In this document: piece by piece, positions 26,649 to 39,560 of the stretch
Position numbering within the stretch: position 1 is the first letter of the stretch
Layout: each line of letters begins with the position of its first letter
Assembly: GCA_036937835.1 (NCBI GenBank)
Contig: CM072862.1
Coordinates: forward strand, 11,243,501 to 11,307,500
From: Pampus argenteus
Taxonomy: Eukaryota > Chordata > Actinopteri > Scombriformes > Stromateidae
Direction: 5' to 3'
DNA length: 64,000 nucleotides
Notes under the pieces: model-generated
Seen by the model: the letters and a program-made list of their open reading frames with translations, nothing else
What the model was told of the DNA's origin: nothing
The model's database searches: none
Translations under genes and position numbers: made by a program

Positions 26649-26912
26649 TTATTTCAGTCGTGTTATTGTGGTTCTGGCCGAGGTAGCTGTGTTGTACAGT
26701 CTTATTGCACTGGGTAGGAACGATCTCCTGTATCGTTTTTTAGAGCAGCGGGGTTGAATGAGTCTGTTGCTAATGCTGCTCTTTAGCTCGTCCAGTGTTT
26801 TGTGGAGGGAGTGGGAAGGATTGTCCCTGATTGCCAGCAGTTTTGCCAGCATCCTCTCTTCTCTAGAGACAGGGTAGGTAAACAGGGTTACGGTTACACT
26901 TACTAAATGCAT
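26649..26912 (-). pseudogene. LINE ORF2 C-terminal remnant
   Basis: An 87-codon minus-strand frame holds the run REERMLAKLLAIRDNPSHSL and further on RYRRSFLPSAIRLYN. This RRSFLP-AIRLxN ending is typical of the extreme C-terminus of Rex1/L2-like fish LINE reverse-transcriptase proteins. The rest of the element is missing upstream, as expected for a 5'-truncated insertion. There is no evidence that it functions. Confidence 0.75.
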
Positions 26913-27039
26913 ATGCTTTATAAAAATATCTCCATGTCAATCCCCAGGCTCTATATTCAACAGGGTTTAAATGAAGCGCATAGCCTCATAGCCCAATAAT
27001 TAGCAACCTCCATTTAAAAGGATGTTAATATTATACCAA
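26913..27039. other. Short gap
   Basis: Nothing recognised. Confidence 0.4.
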
Positions 27040-27095
27040 TTAGCCTTGTTATACTTGTATGATATGTGCTGTACAAATAAAGTTGTTATTATTTT
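27040..27095 (+). mobile_element. Short retroposon tail
   Basis: TAGCCTTGTTATACTTGTAT, then GTGCTGTACAAATAAAGTTG, matches the common fish retroposon ending GTGCTATAxAAATAAA. Only the 3' end is recognisable. Confidence 0.4.
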
Positions 27096-28951
27096 ACTAG
27101 GACAAAAATAAAGTATCCCAGTAACCCCAAATCTCAATTTTGACAGCTTTTAGTTTATTTTATGCACAGTATAATGTTTGTAGATGTTAAAATAAACAAC
27201 TTCAAGTATTTTCACTACAGCAGATGTAGTTAATGCTACTGAAATGAACCTGCAAAGAGTAAGAAAAGGACTAAAAGCCTTTCAACTCACCATGAAAATA
27301 ATGCATACGCGTGTTTCAGCTCAGCAGCACAGCCAAACTGTATGTGTAAGCCAGGTGAAGGAGGGACATTATAAGTAACAGTCAATAAACCCATTAGGAC
27401 CATTAGCATAGAATATGGATACTGCCTTGCTGGCCTATTCTATCTTTTGTCTTTTTGTGATTTCGTTTCTTTGCTCACCTTTACTCCTCATTAAGTTCAC
27501 ACATGTGACTAACTAGAGGGAGAAAAGCAATCCTGCAGCTTTGGTTTTGTGCAAGCTGAAAACAAAAAAATGGTAAAAAGTACACGCATTAGCAGCCCGA
27601 TACTAATGGAAAGAGTGGGAAACGCTAATGAATATCTAACCTCCTCTTCTCCTATCTTCACCTCGCCATATTCTCTCTAGCAAACTGACTGTTTGTCTCT
27701 GTCTCGCTGTCTTTTATACTTTACTCATTGATGTACTCTGTCTCTGGTTTTATTCCTCAAGGACAGTCACTCCATTAGAAGCTGGAGCCAGAACAAAAAT
27801 ATACCAATATCAACAATGAGGAATGAAAGTGTAGCTTCTCTCTGCACACATGTTAGAGACACGCAACATTTGTTCTCTCCAAATTATTTGAATATTATTT
27901 ATACTGCACATGAAAACACTGAACATCACTTTTGTCTTGCTTCTCTTTAAATACCAAACAGTGTTGTTTCATGTTGTTTACACCCATAATTTTCTTTATA
28001 TTCCTGCCAACCATTTTCCAAAGGCTATGATGTTTTTGTTTTCTTTTTGCTGAATTTCGTTTCCAAGGACCACCCAACAGTGGTCTGAACATGCTGCTTT
28101 CTCTTACTTTCTTTCAACCCAGAAAACCGCAGCCACAGTGAGCAGGATGGACTGCAAATTCACTGAGCTGACTCTTTTCAAGTAGTCTCTCCAGAGAGTC
28201 ACAAAATTTGTTGGCAACACTGCCTGGACACGACTGAGTTGCTCTTCCAAAATCCTTCACATTCTAACACAAATTGTGCTCATATACAACTATCGTCATC
28301 ATTGTGAATGAACATGATATGTCAGGATGTTTAGTGCCAGAGCAGAAATAAACATTAACCAGTGTAAGGTTAATGTGCAGAGGTTGGGCTGGTTTTTGGA
28401 CATAAACATTTTTGCCTTATAATTTGAACGTCCTACCTCATATTTGCAGGCAACATATTTTTTCATGTCTTTTCTTAGCTTAACAAAATCTTTTAAATCA
28501 CCACTATTTGCTTTTCCTGAGCCTCTGCGTATGAAAGATAGAAAACTCTTGATAGAGACAAGAGAGCAAACCATTACTCACAGAGAGAGAGAGAGGAGGT
28601 TGCTGCTGGTTGATAGAGATTGTAAAATTGATGTATGACACGACGGATTGGTGTTGCCTCTGAGATGCATCTGAATTGAAGGTTGTCAAGGGGAGGCAGA
28701 TTACAGCAAAGACTGTGCTGCATCCAGCCTCCAGCATTAAATGAAGACGTGTTTACTTTCAGATGAGAGAATGAGAAAGAGAATGTATGTGTGCTTTGCT
28801 AAATCTCAGCTAACAACCATTTATGCCAAGGGCTGTGGATACGAGGGGCATCGCATTTAAGCATGTCTGATATTATACAGTAAATAGCCTGACAATAACT
28901 CTATACTGTATCTTCCTGACGGCAAAATCATATAGTTGCCAAAGTCAAACC

Positions 28952-28952
<1 letters not shown>
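27096..28952. other. Gene-free stretch
   Basis: No gene recognised. A short GA repeat lies near 28,580. Confidence 0.5.

Positions 28953-28984
<32 letters not shown>
28953..28984. repeat. (TTA)n microsatellite
   Basis: About ten TTA units. Confidence 0.95.
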
Positions 28985-28986
<2 letters not shown>

Positions 28987-29149
28987 TCTATTTCACATCC
29001 AAGTCATCTGCATGTAGGCATAACACATTTTCTGTTATATCATAAATCTACTTCACCCTTTCCTACTGTTGACAGTGCTCTCCGTCATCCTAGACACAAT
29101 CAGGAGGAAGGAAAATACTCAGCTGTGTTCCTCTAAAGATTTGGTGACT

Positions 29150-29190
29150 TTAGAAAATAAAAAAAATAAAAAAATAATAATAAAAAATAA
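29150..29190. repeat. A-rich low-complexity tract
   Basis: Runs of A interrupted by T. It may be a degenerate poly(A) tail, but no retroposon body is visible on its left. Confidence 0.7.
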
Positions 29191-29435
29191 AAAGGGCTAC
29201 TGCTGTTCCCATGTGAATGGTCTCTTATATCCAGCGGACAATACTTTTTCCTACTCTGCCTCTGATTGGCTTCCCCAGATATCTTCATGCATAAATCTAA
29301 CCAAAATAACCAATGAAAGCAACAACTACTAGCCAGTCAGAATCATGACTAGCTATCACATCATCTCATAATGCCTTAATTCTCTTTAAATGCCTTTTTA
29401 TATCTTTAATGTTTTATAATATGTATTTTTTATCC

Positions 29436-29512
29436 CTATGTAAAGCCTTCTGATTTGTCATTATGTATGAAACGTGCTATATAAATAAATTAGCCTTACT
29501 TTGCCTTTAGTT
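29436..29512 (+). mobile_element. SINE/LINE 3' tail
   Basis: Contains TATGTAAAGCCTTCTGATTT, then GTGCTATATAAATAAATTAG and CCTTACTTTGCC. This is the classic vertebrate retroposon ending (TGTAAAGCxCTTTGAG, GTGCTATATAAATAAA). The upstream body, perhaps from 29,200, is too diverged to delimit. Confidence 0.6.
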
Positions 29513-32500
29513 AACTTAGTATCACATTTGACCAGTCCAGGTAGGGTAACTCTACCACTCACCCACTTCAGTTACAGGCCTGATATAGCCTCTACTGCAG
29601 AGTGATAAATTATTCTACCAATGGTTCCCATGCCCTTTTGGCACACTGTAAAACAGAAAACATAGCCAAAGGGTGGCTATTATGACCACATATAGTATCA
29701 TAACAATGTACTCAGGGCTTATCACAGGAGGGGCCATCAATTCACGGCCCTGAGCAGGGAAAGAGGGAAAATGAGGGGAAAATTTAAGGTGCCAGTACAC
29801 CTGTTAGAAAGGGTAGCAAATACAGAGGTGAGTGTTGGTTTGCCAGTAGGTGCTAGTTTGTATCTATGTTGATATTGATTATTCAAGTCTTAACCCTGTA
29901 AGGCCCACAGTTACAAAATGACTTCACTTTTAGCTATCCTTAAAAACCCACACATAGTCAGTGGTGAAAGGAATGTATATGAGGAGTGATGGTGGTGTCA
30001 GTGGATGTCCAGCAATAAAACAGCCATGAGATGCTGAGATGCTGATAATATAGCAACACTTCAAACAAACAAGAAACTGGACGTTAGAGAACCATGTTGA
30101 GCTTTGACACAGAAAGTGGCCAAGGTGCTGACCAGACTCGGCTCTCTGGGGCTACAATCAACGTTATTAAAAGAATGTGCTGGGCTTCGCACTGGCATTT
30201 GTGCTGATGGGTAACCAGGGATTACTGCAACCAAATGCAAGACTAGCTCAGCTTATTTTACTCTCTTGTTGAACAGACATACTTTAAGATCCTTAAGTTG
30301 TGAGTCTGTGCACATGTGCACCTCTCATTATTGGTTGCAGAGTGCAGCCACATCGATCACAACATCAGACCAAATACCAACACACAGACCTTAAAATGAC
30401 AAAAACAAAACAAAACAAAAATCGACTACCTTATTAGCTTGCTTGTTTTTTGTCATCCTCTCCTTATTCTTCATATTTTTCGTACCTACATAGTGTTTTG
30501 CTTGCTTTGAGCTTCTAGTGTGTCACATACACATGTATGGGCATATGCGCATACATGCAACATGGATCTTTACCTTATGTTGCACTGACAAAACTGTAAA
30601 AATGTCACATAAAAGAGTCCTTTTGATTTAGGTGATTTGAGTAATCCATGTTGGATGTGGTGTAATTTCTTCATTCATTTGAGTTTTTCTTAAAGCAACA
30701 GGTCCCAAGATGAACTGAGAACAATCTGAAGGCAACAACACATGCTGCATTTTTAAACAAGCAGATGTTTTTCTTACTACCTGTGGACTAATCAACCACA
30801 GCTTATTTCAGAATCTGTCTCATCTAGTCCAACTGTCTGTGTGTCTTCAGGCTTTGCATTGTTATGAATTTGTATGGTTTCCTATCAATGGAAGGTCCAT
30901 ATATAATTCATAAATCCTTTGGGTTTCACACAACATTTTGACTGACATTTTATTTTATTCTATTTTATTATTATTATTTATTTTTATTATTTTATTTATT
31001 GATTCATTGATTTAATATTTTGTGCACTTTGAAAAACAGATTGTACCTCTACTGTGGAGTGTTTGCTCTGGACCCTGCTTCCTGGGCTTTATCCTTTGTC
31101 CAGTTTCAACATGACAATGGCACTGATACAGTCCACTGACAAAATGTAATCTTTCTGCCTCGTCCAATCTGTTTGATTCTACAGATGAAACCCCTATTTC
31201 ATGTGGCCATATGCACTACATAAACAGACAATGTTTGCTTCATGCTAGAGATGTGGTGCTGGTTTAATTGGAGCAGAGGGAGTGTGGTATATAAAGAGAT
31301 ACAGATAAAACATAGCTTACTTAAAATGTTGACAGAGAGTCAGTGGAAATCCTCAGTGACAGATTTAGATACAAGCACGCGTGCACATTCTGATCATTCA
31401 TTTGTTTTTACAGATCATCAGTTGTAAACATGCATGATGTAATCCATGTTGTATCCATCACAGCCTAATGCACTCAAAACTCAAAACATTTAATCAAAAT
31501 TGAAATGACAAGTAGATTTTTCCTGATTAGACATTATTGCATACGTAAGTAAACAGAAACAAATCTTGCTCTCTCGCTCTTCATCAGGGAAGCACAATGA
31601 GAACACATACATGTACCAGTGTTATCATGATGTGGACACCACTGGCTGCCCAATTTATACACTTTATGTATTTAAGAGCATCGAGCGTGGGACACATTAC
31701 AAAGTTGAAATATTAAACGGATAAAAACAAGATACCAAACATTAAGAGATGACAACATTGTCCAAAAAAATGCTTAGCTACATTATGACCATGTTGGTCA
31801 CCCAGACCGCATTTCTAAATCATTAAGCTGTTTCTCTAAAAACAACGTAAGGCAAGACAGGCAGTAAAGCACTTTATATATAAACCATCAACATTCACAT
31901 CCAACACCCCTTTAAAGTCATCAGTCAAGGCTCCACACCTGATTACTGATAAGCTTTCGTTTGCTTGGAAAAGAAACGGAAGGTTTTGAGCTCTTTAATT
32001 ATTCACTCTTGTGATACGTACCATATTTCTGGAGCAGTGGGGTCGGGGCCATGCAGTGTTTCATTTTGAAGAAAAGACACTAAATGAACATTTTACAAAA
32101 ATGTCCGATTTTGACATGGATGAGGTGCCATCTAAAAACTAGATGAAACTATTATCAGTGCACTGATATAATGCGTCATCAAATCAATTCACTCGCATGA
32201 GGACAATGTATGTAATATAGCCAGATAATAAATTCACCATCTTTTCTGTGTATGAATACAAACAATACTAACCTTCAATACCAGGCCTCCCTTAAACATA
32301 TACAGCTACTTTTCTTTTTGCAGAATATGATTTTTATCAGTCTCATTCACTTCCTTTATAGGTCCTTTAAACAGACACACATACTTGCTCACACACACAC
32401 AGTTGTGCTGGCTGCTGTACCTGCCTCCCAGGAGTGTGTGCAGCGGTCAGGGAAGTGGTCCTACACTCCCAGCTCCAATTAAGAGAACAGACAGTTGGTA

Positions 32501-32649
32501 AGAGGCAGAGAGAGAGTATGGCTTCCACAGAAACACTCCAGCAGAATATTAATAACGGGTAACATTTCAACCATATCCTGCCATTTCCAGTTGCAGTTTT
32601 ACTTATGGTAATTCAACTCACTGCTTACTTTGCCTCTTAGATGTTTAAA

Positions 32650-32650
<1 letters not shown>
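29513..32650. other. Gene-free stretch
   Basis: Holds an AT-only-like tract at 30,948-31,020. No gene is recognised. Confidence 0.5.

Positions 32651-32681
<31 letters not shown>
32651..32681. repeat. A31 homopolymer
   Basis: Thirty-one consecutive A residues, the longest mononucleotide run in the window. No retroposon body or target-site duplication is evident around it. Confidence 0.95.
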
Positions 32682-32684
<3 letters not shown>

Positions 32685-33941
32685 TCATGTCCCTATGACC
32701 CGGCAGACATACTGAAATGTCGACAGAGGTCTCTGATGCATATGCTCTGCATAGTATGCATTCATCCGGCCAGTGCAGTAATGTCAAACCATGACACCAG
32801 ATTTTAAAACTCGGTATATCGCTGTACATATATATATGAAATACAGAAAGATTTATCTGGCGTTGATAGGCGTGATCAGCATTGTGTGAAATTGTTTGGT
32901 AAGAGCTTGAATCTAATGGACATTCATTGATGTGTAAAAGTCCCACACTCTATCTTTAAGTTCAATGATACTTTGCAGGGGACCCGAATAAAGATTGTTG
33001 TTGGTGTGATATGTGAAATCATGCTTTGGATGTCAAGATTTGGAAAACCAAAACAAATTGGATACACTTGGTTTATTTAATTTTTTATAGAAGTTCACTT
33101 CATAGTAATTTCTGGGCATTTTCATGCTGACTATTCTTTATTTTCCCAAAACAAATTAATTTATTGCAGATTACCCTTTCTTTAATACACATTTAGCCGG
33201 CCTGCATATTTTCAGGTATAGATTTAAATGTGCTTTTCAAGGCCGTGCTAACAAATAGCTGTCCTGTAGGCATACACAAAGGATTAAAGAAGGCTTTTGG
33301 ATAAAATAGAAAAGTTATTTAGATAATTCAGATAACTCTCCAAGTTTCAAAGGTGGTTTTGTTGGATTTGAAACTGATTTAAGTTTTATTGACATAAGGT
33401 CAGTAGTATTTACAGACTTCCAAGACTGTATGGATGGACTGGGGGAAAATACACCAATATGTTTCTGTGGATGCAGTATAGCATCGGTTTTTAACAATAC
33501 TTAACTATTATAATAACTTATATTATTATATTATATCATTTTATATGCAGTGCATTACTATTTTTCAAAACTTTCTATTCCTGTATTATTTTAAAATGTT
33601 TATCATCATGTAACGTGTGTCATCAGCCGCATTGTAGCATCCCCAGTTGACTGAAATCAGACCTAAACAGTGCGGACTGAAAGACAGGAGAGACAAATTC
33701 TCTTATTGACTCATATCTTTCTCTGTTATCGTATCAGCTGTCAGCAGTTTCCTGGCAAACAGGACTGCTGTTGTTCACCTGAGGAATGAAAGGCAGGCCA
33801 TTTACCTCTCGGCAACACTACACAATCAATACCTATCACATAAAGGAATAACAATAGTCTTTAACATTAAATATTGAATTTACAAAATGCCAAACCATGT
33901 TGAAATACACTAAGTGTGAGAAATTTAGGATTGTGCTATTG
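32682..33941. other. Gene-free stretch
   Basis: AT-rich, especially 33,500-33,550. No gene recognised. Confidence 0.5.
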
Positions 33942-34095
33942 AAGTGGCAATCTTGATCTCCAAAGGTTTTCATTTGAATAAATGCCAGTCACTATCTATT
34001 ACCGAATGAGGTAACGCAAAACTCAAACACAAATGGCACAGTTAGTGACGTGTTTTCCATCACTCAAAGAAACTGAGTTTTCAAGATTGCCACTT
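33942..34095. mobile_element. MITE-like element with 15-bp inverted repeats
   Basis: AAGTGGCAATCTTGA at 33,942-33,956 and TCAAGATTGCCACTT at 34,081-34,095 are exact reverse complements 124 bp apart. The interior has no open frame. Exact outward ends and a target-site duplication are not visible, so the true boundaries may lie outside these arms. Confidence 0.6.
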
Positions 34096-34803
34096 TAAAA
34101 GTTAAAGGTTATTTTTACAATACGGCAGGTAGTTAACAATCATGTTCAGTTGTGTTTAGTTGATTTATATTATTTACAATGTATAACCAAATATTTTATG
34201 ACAAGTCTTTTCAAACTTCTCAGACTAAGTCACGCATGTCCCTCCAGGTGTTGCCCATCAGTTGGTAATTCCCAGACAGATACATCATCCTCCTGGTGTG
34301 AAGCAGATGGCTCTAACCAGGACATACTGTTGCTGTCTCCCTCCTCTTGTCAGCTCACTAATCAGCTATTTATGAACAATAATGAACCTCCATCTACATC
34401 TACATATCACTATTGTCAGATGAAAACAATACATTTTACTCAATTACTCACCTCATTTTTTAGCACCCCTTAGCATCCATCCTTTATCTTTTAATTAAAA
34501 TAAGTCAACAAAATACCAAACTTGCAGTTGCTGTACCATGCTTTCTGTGATATTCTCTTCACATATATTTCCCCTGAGTCCTAATCATCCTGAAGCATGC
34601 ACACTGTAAATGGTCATGATTCAACTTTTAGGTCGCATCTACCTTTGTCAGTTATCCCCCCAAACCTCGCCCTGCATCACAGGTTCCTCAAATGGATCTT
34701 TTCCCCTCCAGGCTCTGGCAACCTGTGGCCAGGAAACAGAAGAGCCATTTATCTTCTGCAACATGCTGAGAATAATCTGGGATGTGCATGTGCATGTGAT
34801 TTA
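34096..34803. other. Gene-free stretch
   Basis: Nothing recognised. Confidence 0.5.
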
Positions 34804-34872
34804 GTGTGTGTGTGTGTGTGTGTGTGTGTACATGTATATGTGTGTGTGCATGTATATGTGTATGTGCGTGCA
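34804..34872. repeat. GT-rich microsatellite
   Basis: A (GT)12 core at 34,804-34,828 followed by degenerate GT/AT units. The open frames it creates on both strands are repeat artefacts. Confidence 0.93.
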
Positions 34873-37800
34873 TGGTGGCAGGAGGACAGTTGTACACAGA
34901 ACCACGGAGAACCCAGATGCCGTTGGGCCAAAGCTAGCAATAACAGAGCTAGGGAAGCTAATGCCCTGTGCGAGGAAGAATCCGACGTGATTTAGTAGCA
35001 CCGTCAATGAGCTGGGCAAGGACAATGGTTCACTAGAGCTTGGTAGAGAAATGAGGACAGGGCTGGGGAAATGGGCAGAGGCTATGAGGAATATCAGGAT
35101 AGGGGTAAAGTAAAAGAAGGGGAAAGAGATTACTCGAGGTGTAGGCCTGAGGATATGGATTGGGATGCAGTCGGCCAAGGCATCTTGAGATATGGGAGAT
35201 GGAAGGAGATTTTTCTCTCTATAGGGATGATGTGGAGGCAGGTTGGGCCTGATTATAAGCTTATGCTATGGTTAAAAGTCCAATTTAAAGGAAGCACTAG
35301 GCCTTGTGCTAAACTTTAATTATCCTATGTTGATGGATCAGTGTGGTTAAACAGTCAACTGTAAGCATTAAGTACCTTTAAGTAGTACCGGTGTTCATGC
35401 ATAGACCAACCATAACCTCCCCCAGAATGTGCTGTACCTTTATAATCTACAAACTGTGATATTTTAGCTCTCCAGTTTGTTGATTAAAATCAACGTTAAC
35501 AGTAAAAAGTTTATAGTTTGTACAGGTCAAGTATAGGCTATTGAATTGAATTGAACAGAAGTTATATATTTTTATGGCCTAATTATTATTTATACGGTGA
35601 CACAGATGCTGAAACCAGTCTTCTTAAGCATCAACCATATATATGTTGTTAGCCTACTGTGGTTTGGCTTTATGGGCCAAGATATGCCTATCTGCAGCTT
35701 TAAAACTCCACTGTTGCTTTAATGATGAGTCCACAGACAGAGAAGAAATGTGCCGTATACCCACATACAAAATATCACTCTCTTATTTTGTCCCTCTGCC
35801 TCTCTTTCCTGTTTTTAATTCTGACATGCTTGCTCAGCTTGAATACACACACAGACACACACGGTGTAATCACAACAAATCAGGGGTTCAGTGTGTGTAA
35901 ATGTCAGGTCATTAGTGTGCACCAGTCTCCTCTTGTCTAATTGGACCACGGTAAATATAGCTTCTCAACATCGATTCCTGCACATCCTGCTCATTCACTT
36001 CCTCTCTCACTTATTCTCTTTTTTTACCTCTGATCTTCTAACTTTAACTTGATGAACAATGCCAGTATTATGATCCAGATAAAACACATTTAAATATTAA
36101 TATCTGCATATACTGTATACTAGAAATCATAATTGTTTGACAGTTTTCTTGGCATGTTTATAATGAGGATTTTATGCCACCCTTTTGCTCAGGTCTTTCC
36201 TGACAAATAGTTTTTAACCTTAATAAGGTGTTTAGTTGGTTAAATAAAGAATAAAAAGAAGTTTGGCATGTGTCAGTCTTGACTTTCATTGATTATTGTG
36301 ACATATGTTACTTTGTACTATTTATCCTTAACTTTGTCTCATCAAAGCATCTGACTTTAGTATTGATAGGATACTGTAGCAATGAGTACAATACACAGTA
36401 GTGCGTTTGATTAGAGATTAGCTAATTTCTGACAAATCATGAGGTATAGTTTGTCGCAGATATTCTTGCAACAGAACTGATTAGATAACATCATTTTTTC
36501 AAAGGTCTGGTATTAATGCAATAGACATTCAGACCTCAGCTACAATAATGACAGCTACCAAGAGGGGGCAGAATTGTAAAGGACTAAGGAAGACACACCA
36601 ACACAGTTGTTGATTGCATGTGTGTGTGTGTGTGCATGTCACTGACTCTGACAGTGAGTTTTTGCAACTTGGGGACTAGGTTATTGGCCACGACAGGAGG
36701 TTCCTTACATGCTAAAGAACAGATTGTATCTGTTCACACCTGCCAGTGTCGCTGGCATTATTACACCTGAACACACACATGGCTAATTAATGTATCGAGT
36801 GAGCTGTTTGATAAAATGACAAAGGACATGCTCTGGGTGAGTGGGAAAGAGAAAAAACAGAGAGCCACAGAAAAAGATACTGTCCTGATTTTACAGTACA
36901 ATATGTACATTTGTGGCCAGAAAAATAATGCGTGGTGTAGAATAAAATGCAAACTTGGGGAGGCACTTTTTGAGGTAAACATTTTTACGTTTAGAAAGTA
37001 ATTGAATTTTTTTAAAAATACATAAGAGTGCTCATCTCATCAACCCAACTCTTATTGAATGCATTTATTGTACATACATATATGTATGCAAATGTATCTA
37101 AGCAGGTCTTTGTAACATGTACTGTAACAGAGCTCAACACAACTGCAACTTGAAAACACAAGAAAATAGGAAAAACACAAACAATTAAGTCGATTTAACA
37201 TCACATTCAACAAAAAAGTGCTGCAAATACAGAAAACACACGCAAATAAAGAAACCCTGCAAGTATTACATAGCGAACGTCTGACCGCAGGAAATATCTA
37301 GACTGAACTGCTGCAAACACTTTTTACGGTCTTTACGGTAGACGTTGCCCTGTTAGGAATGGAAAGGGCGCAGTTGGCCTCTTAGCAATGTTGTGTGCAG
37401 TAGTGAAAGTACTTGTATATCATTTTCTTTAGAAGCTTTGCGTTTTTTATTTTATTTTTTATTTTTTTGCAGAGTTGATCATGCAGATAGGGAGGTCATA
37501 CTTTCTCATACAATGTGTTATTAGACTCTGATATAGCAGGCATTTCCTTCTTGTGTATTTCCCTTTTTTTCTTGTCACTTTATCTACACCATCTCCCTTG
37601 CAAATCAGTTTGATTGTTGAAATCAGTGACTTGGCATGTATTTGATAAGGTCATGTGACATGAAGTCACATGACAACACATCAAACCCCCAAGTTTACTG
37701 GCAAACGTATAAAAGTGACTTTATAAAAAAGTGATGTCAGGCATGTATGTAGGATTCAATAATAATACAGCGAGTGAGTGGGTTGAAGTATGGACATCAA

Positions 37801-38915
37801 AACCAAGTGTGTGTGTGTGTGTGTTTAGGTATATGTGGACAAAAACGAGGTAGCATGAGTTCATTGAGTTAAAAACATGCTATTTCAAATCATAACTCAA
37901 TAACTTCTGTTTGTTGTACAAACACATCCCTGGAACTAAGAAAAGACTATTAACATGGAAACAGGCTTTTTAAAAATGGCAGTGAAGTCGTATGTGTGTG
38001 TTTCTGCACTCATCTGTGTGGAATTGAGACGGAGTACATGTATGAGTTTCTATCTATGTATCTGTTTCATTTATCTTCTCATCATCCTGGCTGCCTTCCA
38101 TTGCGTTGCATTGTATGCACAACCAGCCCCACATCAAAGTGAACTGTGCCCTCGAGGACATATTTAAAAATCAATGCAGTCTTGGATGTAGCTAAAAAAT
38201 TTATATCATTCCACTGGTGTCTCGCTCTCTTCAGCACACACAGAAACACACACCTAAACATACACAGGCACGCACAATTTCAATATCAGTTACAACTCAC
38301 CCACAAAAAGCCATGTTAGTCACTGATCTCTGTGTGAGCAGCGACAGTGGCTTAATTGCTTTGCTGGTGGAGGATCAAACAATCACATGGCCCTACATGT
38401 TTTATCATTTTCCACAGGTCATCATCTGCAATTTCTCTCTCGCATGTTTGCATTATGTCTGTACATCACAAGATCTTCAAAGGGAGAGGAGAGCAGCGAG
38501 AAATACTCACACGCATCTGGGCGCCTTAAGTTTGATTGTAAAAAGCTGAAATTTGATTTAATTTAGTGTAATTACATCCAAGTATATGTTATGTATGCAA
38601 TGTCTATAATTCAATTCAGACAATTGTTTCTTCTTGACTACGTATTACACAAAATTGTCACTGGCATCTTGTCTACTGATTGTATTGTTTGTCATTCAGT
38701 CATCAACAGTGGATAAATTGTGTCACCTATCATGAAATGATTTTCCTGAATACATTTTTTTTTAAAATGTGCAGATTACAGGACTTTGACACCAGAGACG
38801 AGTACTGGAGAAATAATTTGGTGTTGCCTCTATAGACCCTTTTCCATGTAGGTGAGGCATTTTGTGCATGCTCACTTACTGACAAGGCTTGCATATAGTG
38901 GAATAGAGCCAGTGT
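34873..38915. other. Gene-free stretch
   Basis: Includes (TG)8 at 36,619-36,634, (GT)9 at 37,807-37,824, a TACATATATGTA dyad near 37,075, and A-rich sequence at 37,130-37,260 that may be a diverged interspersed repeat. No gene is recognised. Confidence 0.5.
36558..36571 (+). promoter_or_regulatory. CTCF-like motif
   Basis: CCAAGAGGGGGCAG matches the core of the vertebrate CTCF consensus (CCAxxAGGGGGCxx). It is a single motif with no supporting context, and such matches occur by chance. Confidence 0.3.
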
Positions 38916-38960
38916 TGAGATGAGATGAGATGAGATGAGATGAGATGAGATGAGATGAGA
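38916..38960. repeat. (TGAGA)9 pentanucleotide repeat
   Basis: Nine exact TGAGA units directly abut the antisense LINE 3' end on the right. Read on the minus strand it is a TCTCA tail placed just after an AATAAAG signal, as in non-LTR elements that end in simple repeats. Confidence 0.95.
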
Positions 38961-39075
38961 TTCAACTTTATTGTCATTGTGCAGAGTACGAGTACAGAGA
39001 CAACGAAATGCAGTTAGCATCCATCCAGAAGTGCAAAAACAGCAGAAAGTGCAGAGTATGTGCAAATGTACACTA
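38961..39075 (-). mobile_element. Non-LTR retrotransposon 3' UTR fragment
   Basis: On the minus strand it contains GCATTTCGTTGTCTCTGTAC and ends CAATGACAATAAAGTTGAA, followed by the pentanucleotide tail. This wording is a very common 3' end of fish Rex1/L2-like LINEs. No coding part is present. It may belong to the same LINE group as the remnant at 26,649-26,912. Confidence 0.65.
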
Positions 39076-39129
39076 TAAATAGGTGTTAATATTATTGTGG
39101 ACACCAGTTAAAATGTTTGCCGTGGAAAG
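39076..39129. other. Short gap
   Basis: Nothing recognised. Confidence 0.4.
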
Positions 39130-39560
39130 GGTCAATTGGGGAATTAATTAAAGCTACAGTATTAAGTTTTTCTTGCTTTTGTATTTTGTTCCAAATCCAA
39201 AGCATATCTTAAAAGTCAGTTATGGGAGCTCATGGCTGTCACTCAATACGTGAACACACTTCTGGCCTACTACTTCTCTCATACCATGATAGCATTAGCC
39301 GCTGGAAGATGTCACTAAGGCTTACTTACAGTACAAATCAATCTAAGAGCTCTGTTACTTCTGGCCCGAGGAGAACACAAGGCATCAGGTTCATGTGATC
39401 ACAGCATGCAGGTGAAGGGGTGAATGGAGCGCAGCAGACCAGGGAGAGGGAGGCAAGGGTGGAGTATGTTGTAGTTTTCCTTCGAATCTCATGCTAGCAC
39501 TAACTTGACTGTCAGAACTTGCATATTGTAGCTTAGGTAGAGCAACATTCTTTTGCAAAC
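39130..39560. repeat. Possible interspersed repeat
   Basis: TTAAAGCTACAGTATTAAG, then CCAAATCCAAAGCATATC and GAGCTCATGGCTGTCACTC, reminds me of a widespread fish interspersed repeat. There is no second copy in the window to prove it, and no terminal structure. Confidence 0.3.

Noticed and set aside
32651..32681. A31 run as a retroposed gene tail
   Set aside because: No processed gene body, poly(A) signal or flanking direct repeats are visible on either side.
34597..35178. Open frames on both strands around 34.6-35.2 kb
   Set aside because: They pass through the GT repeat and lack any family similarity or splice context.
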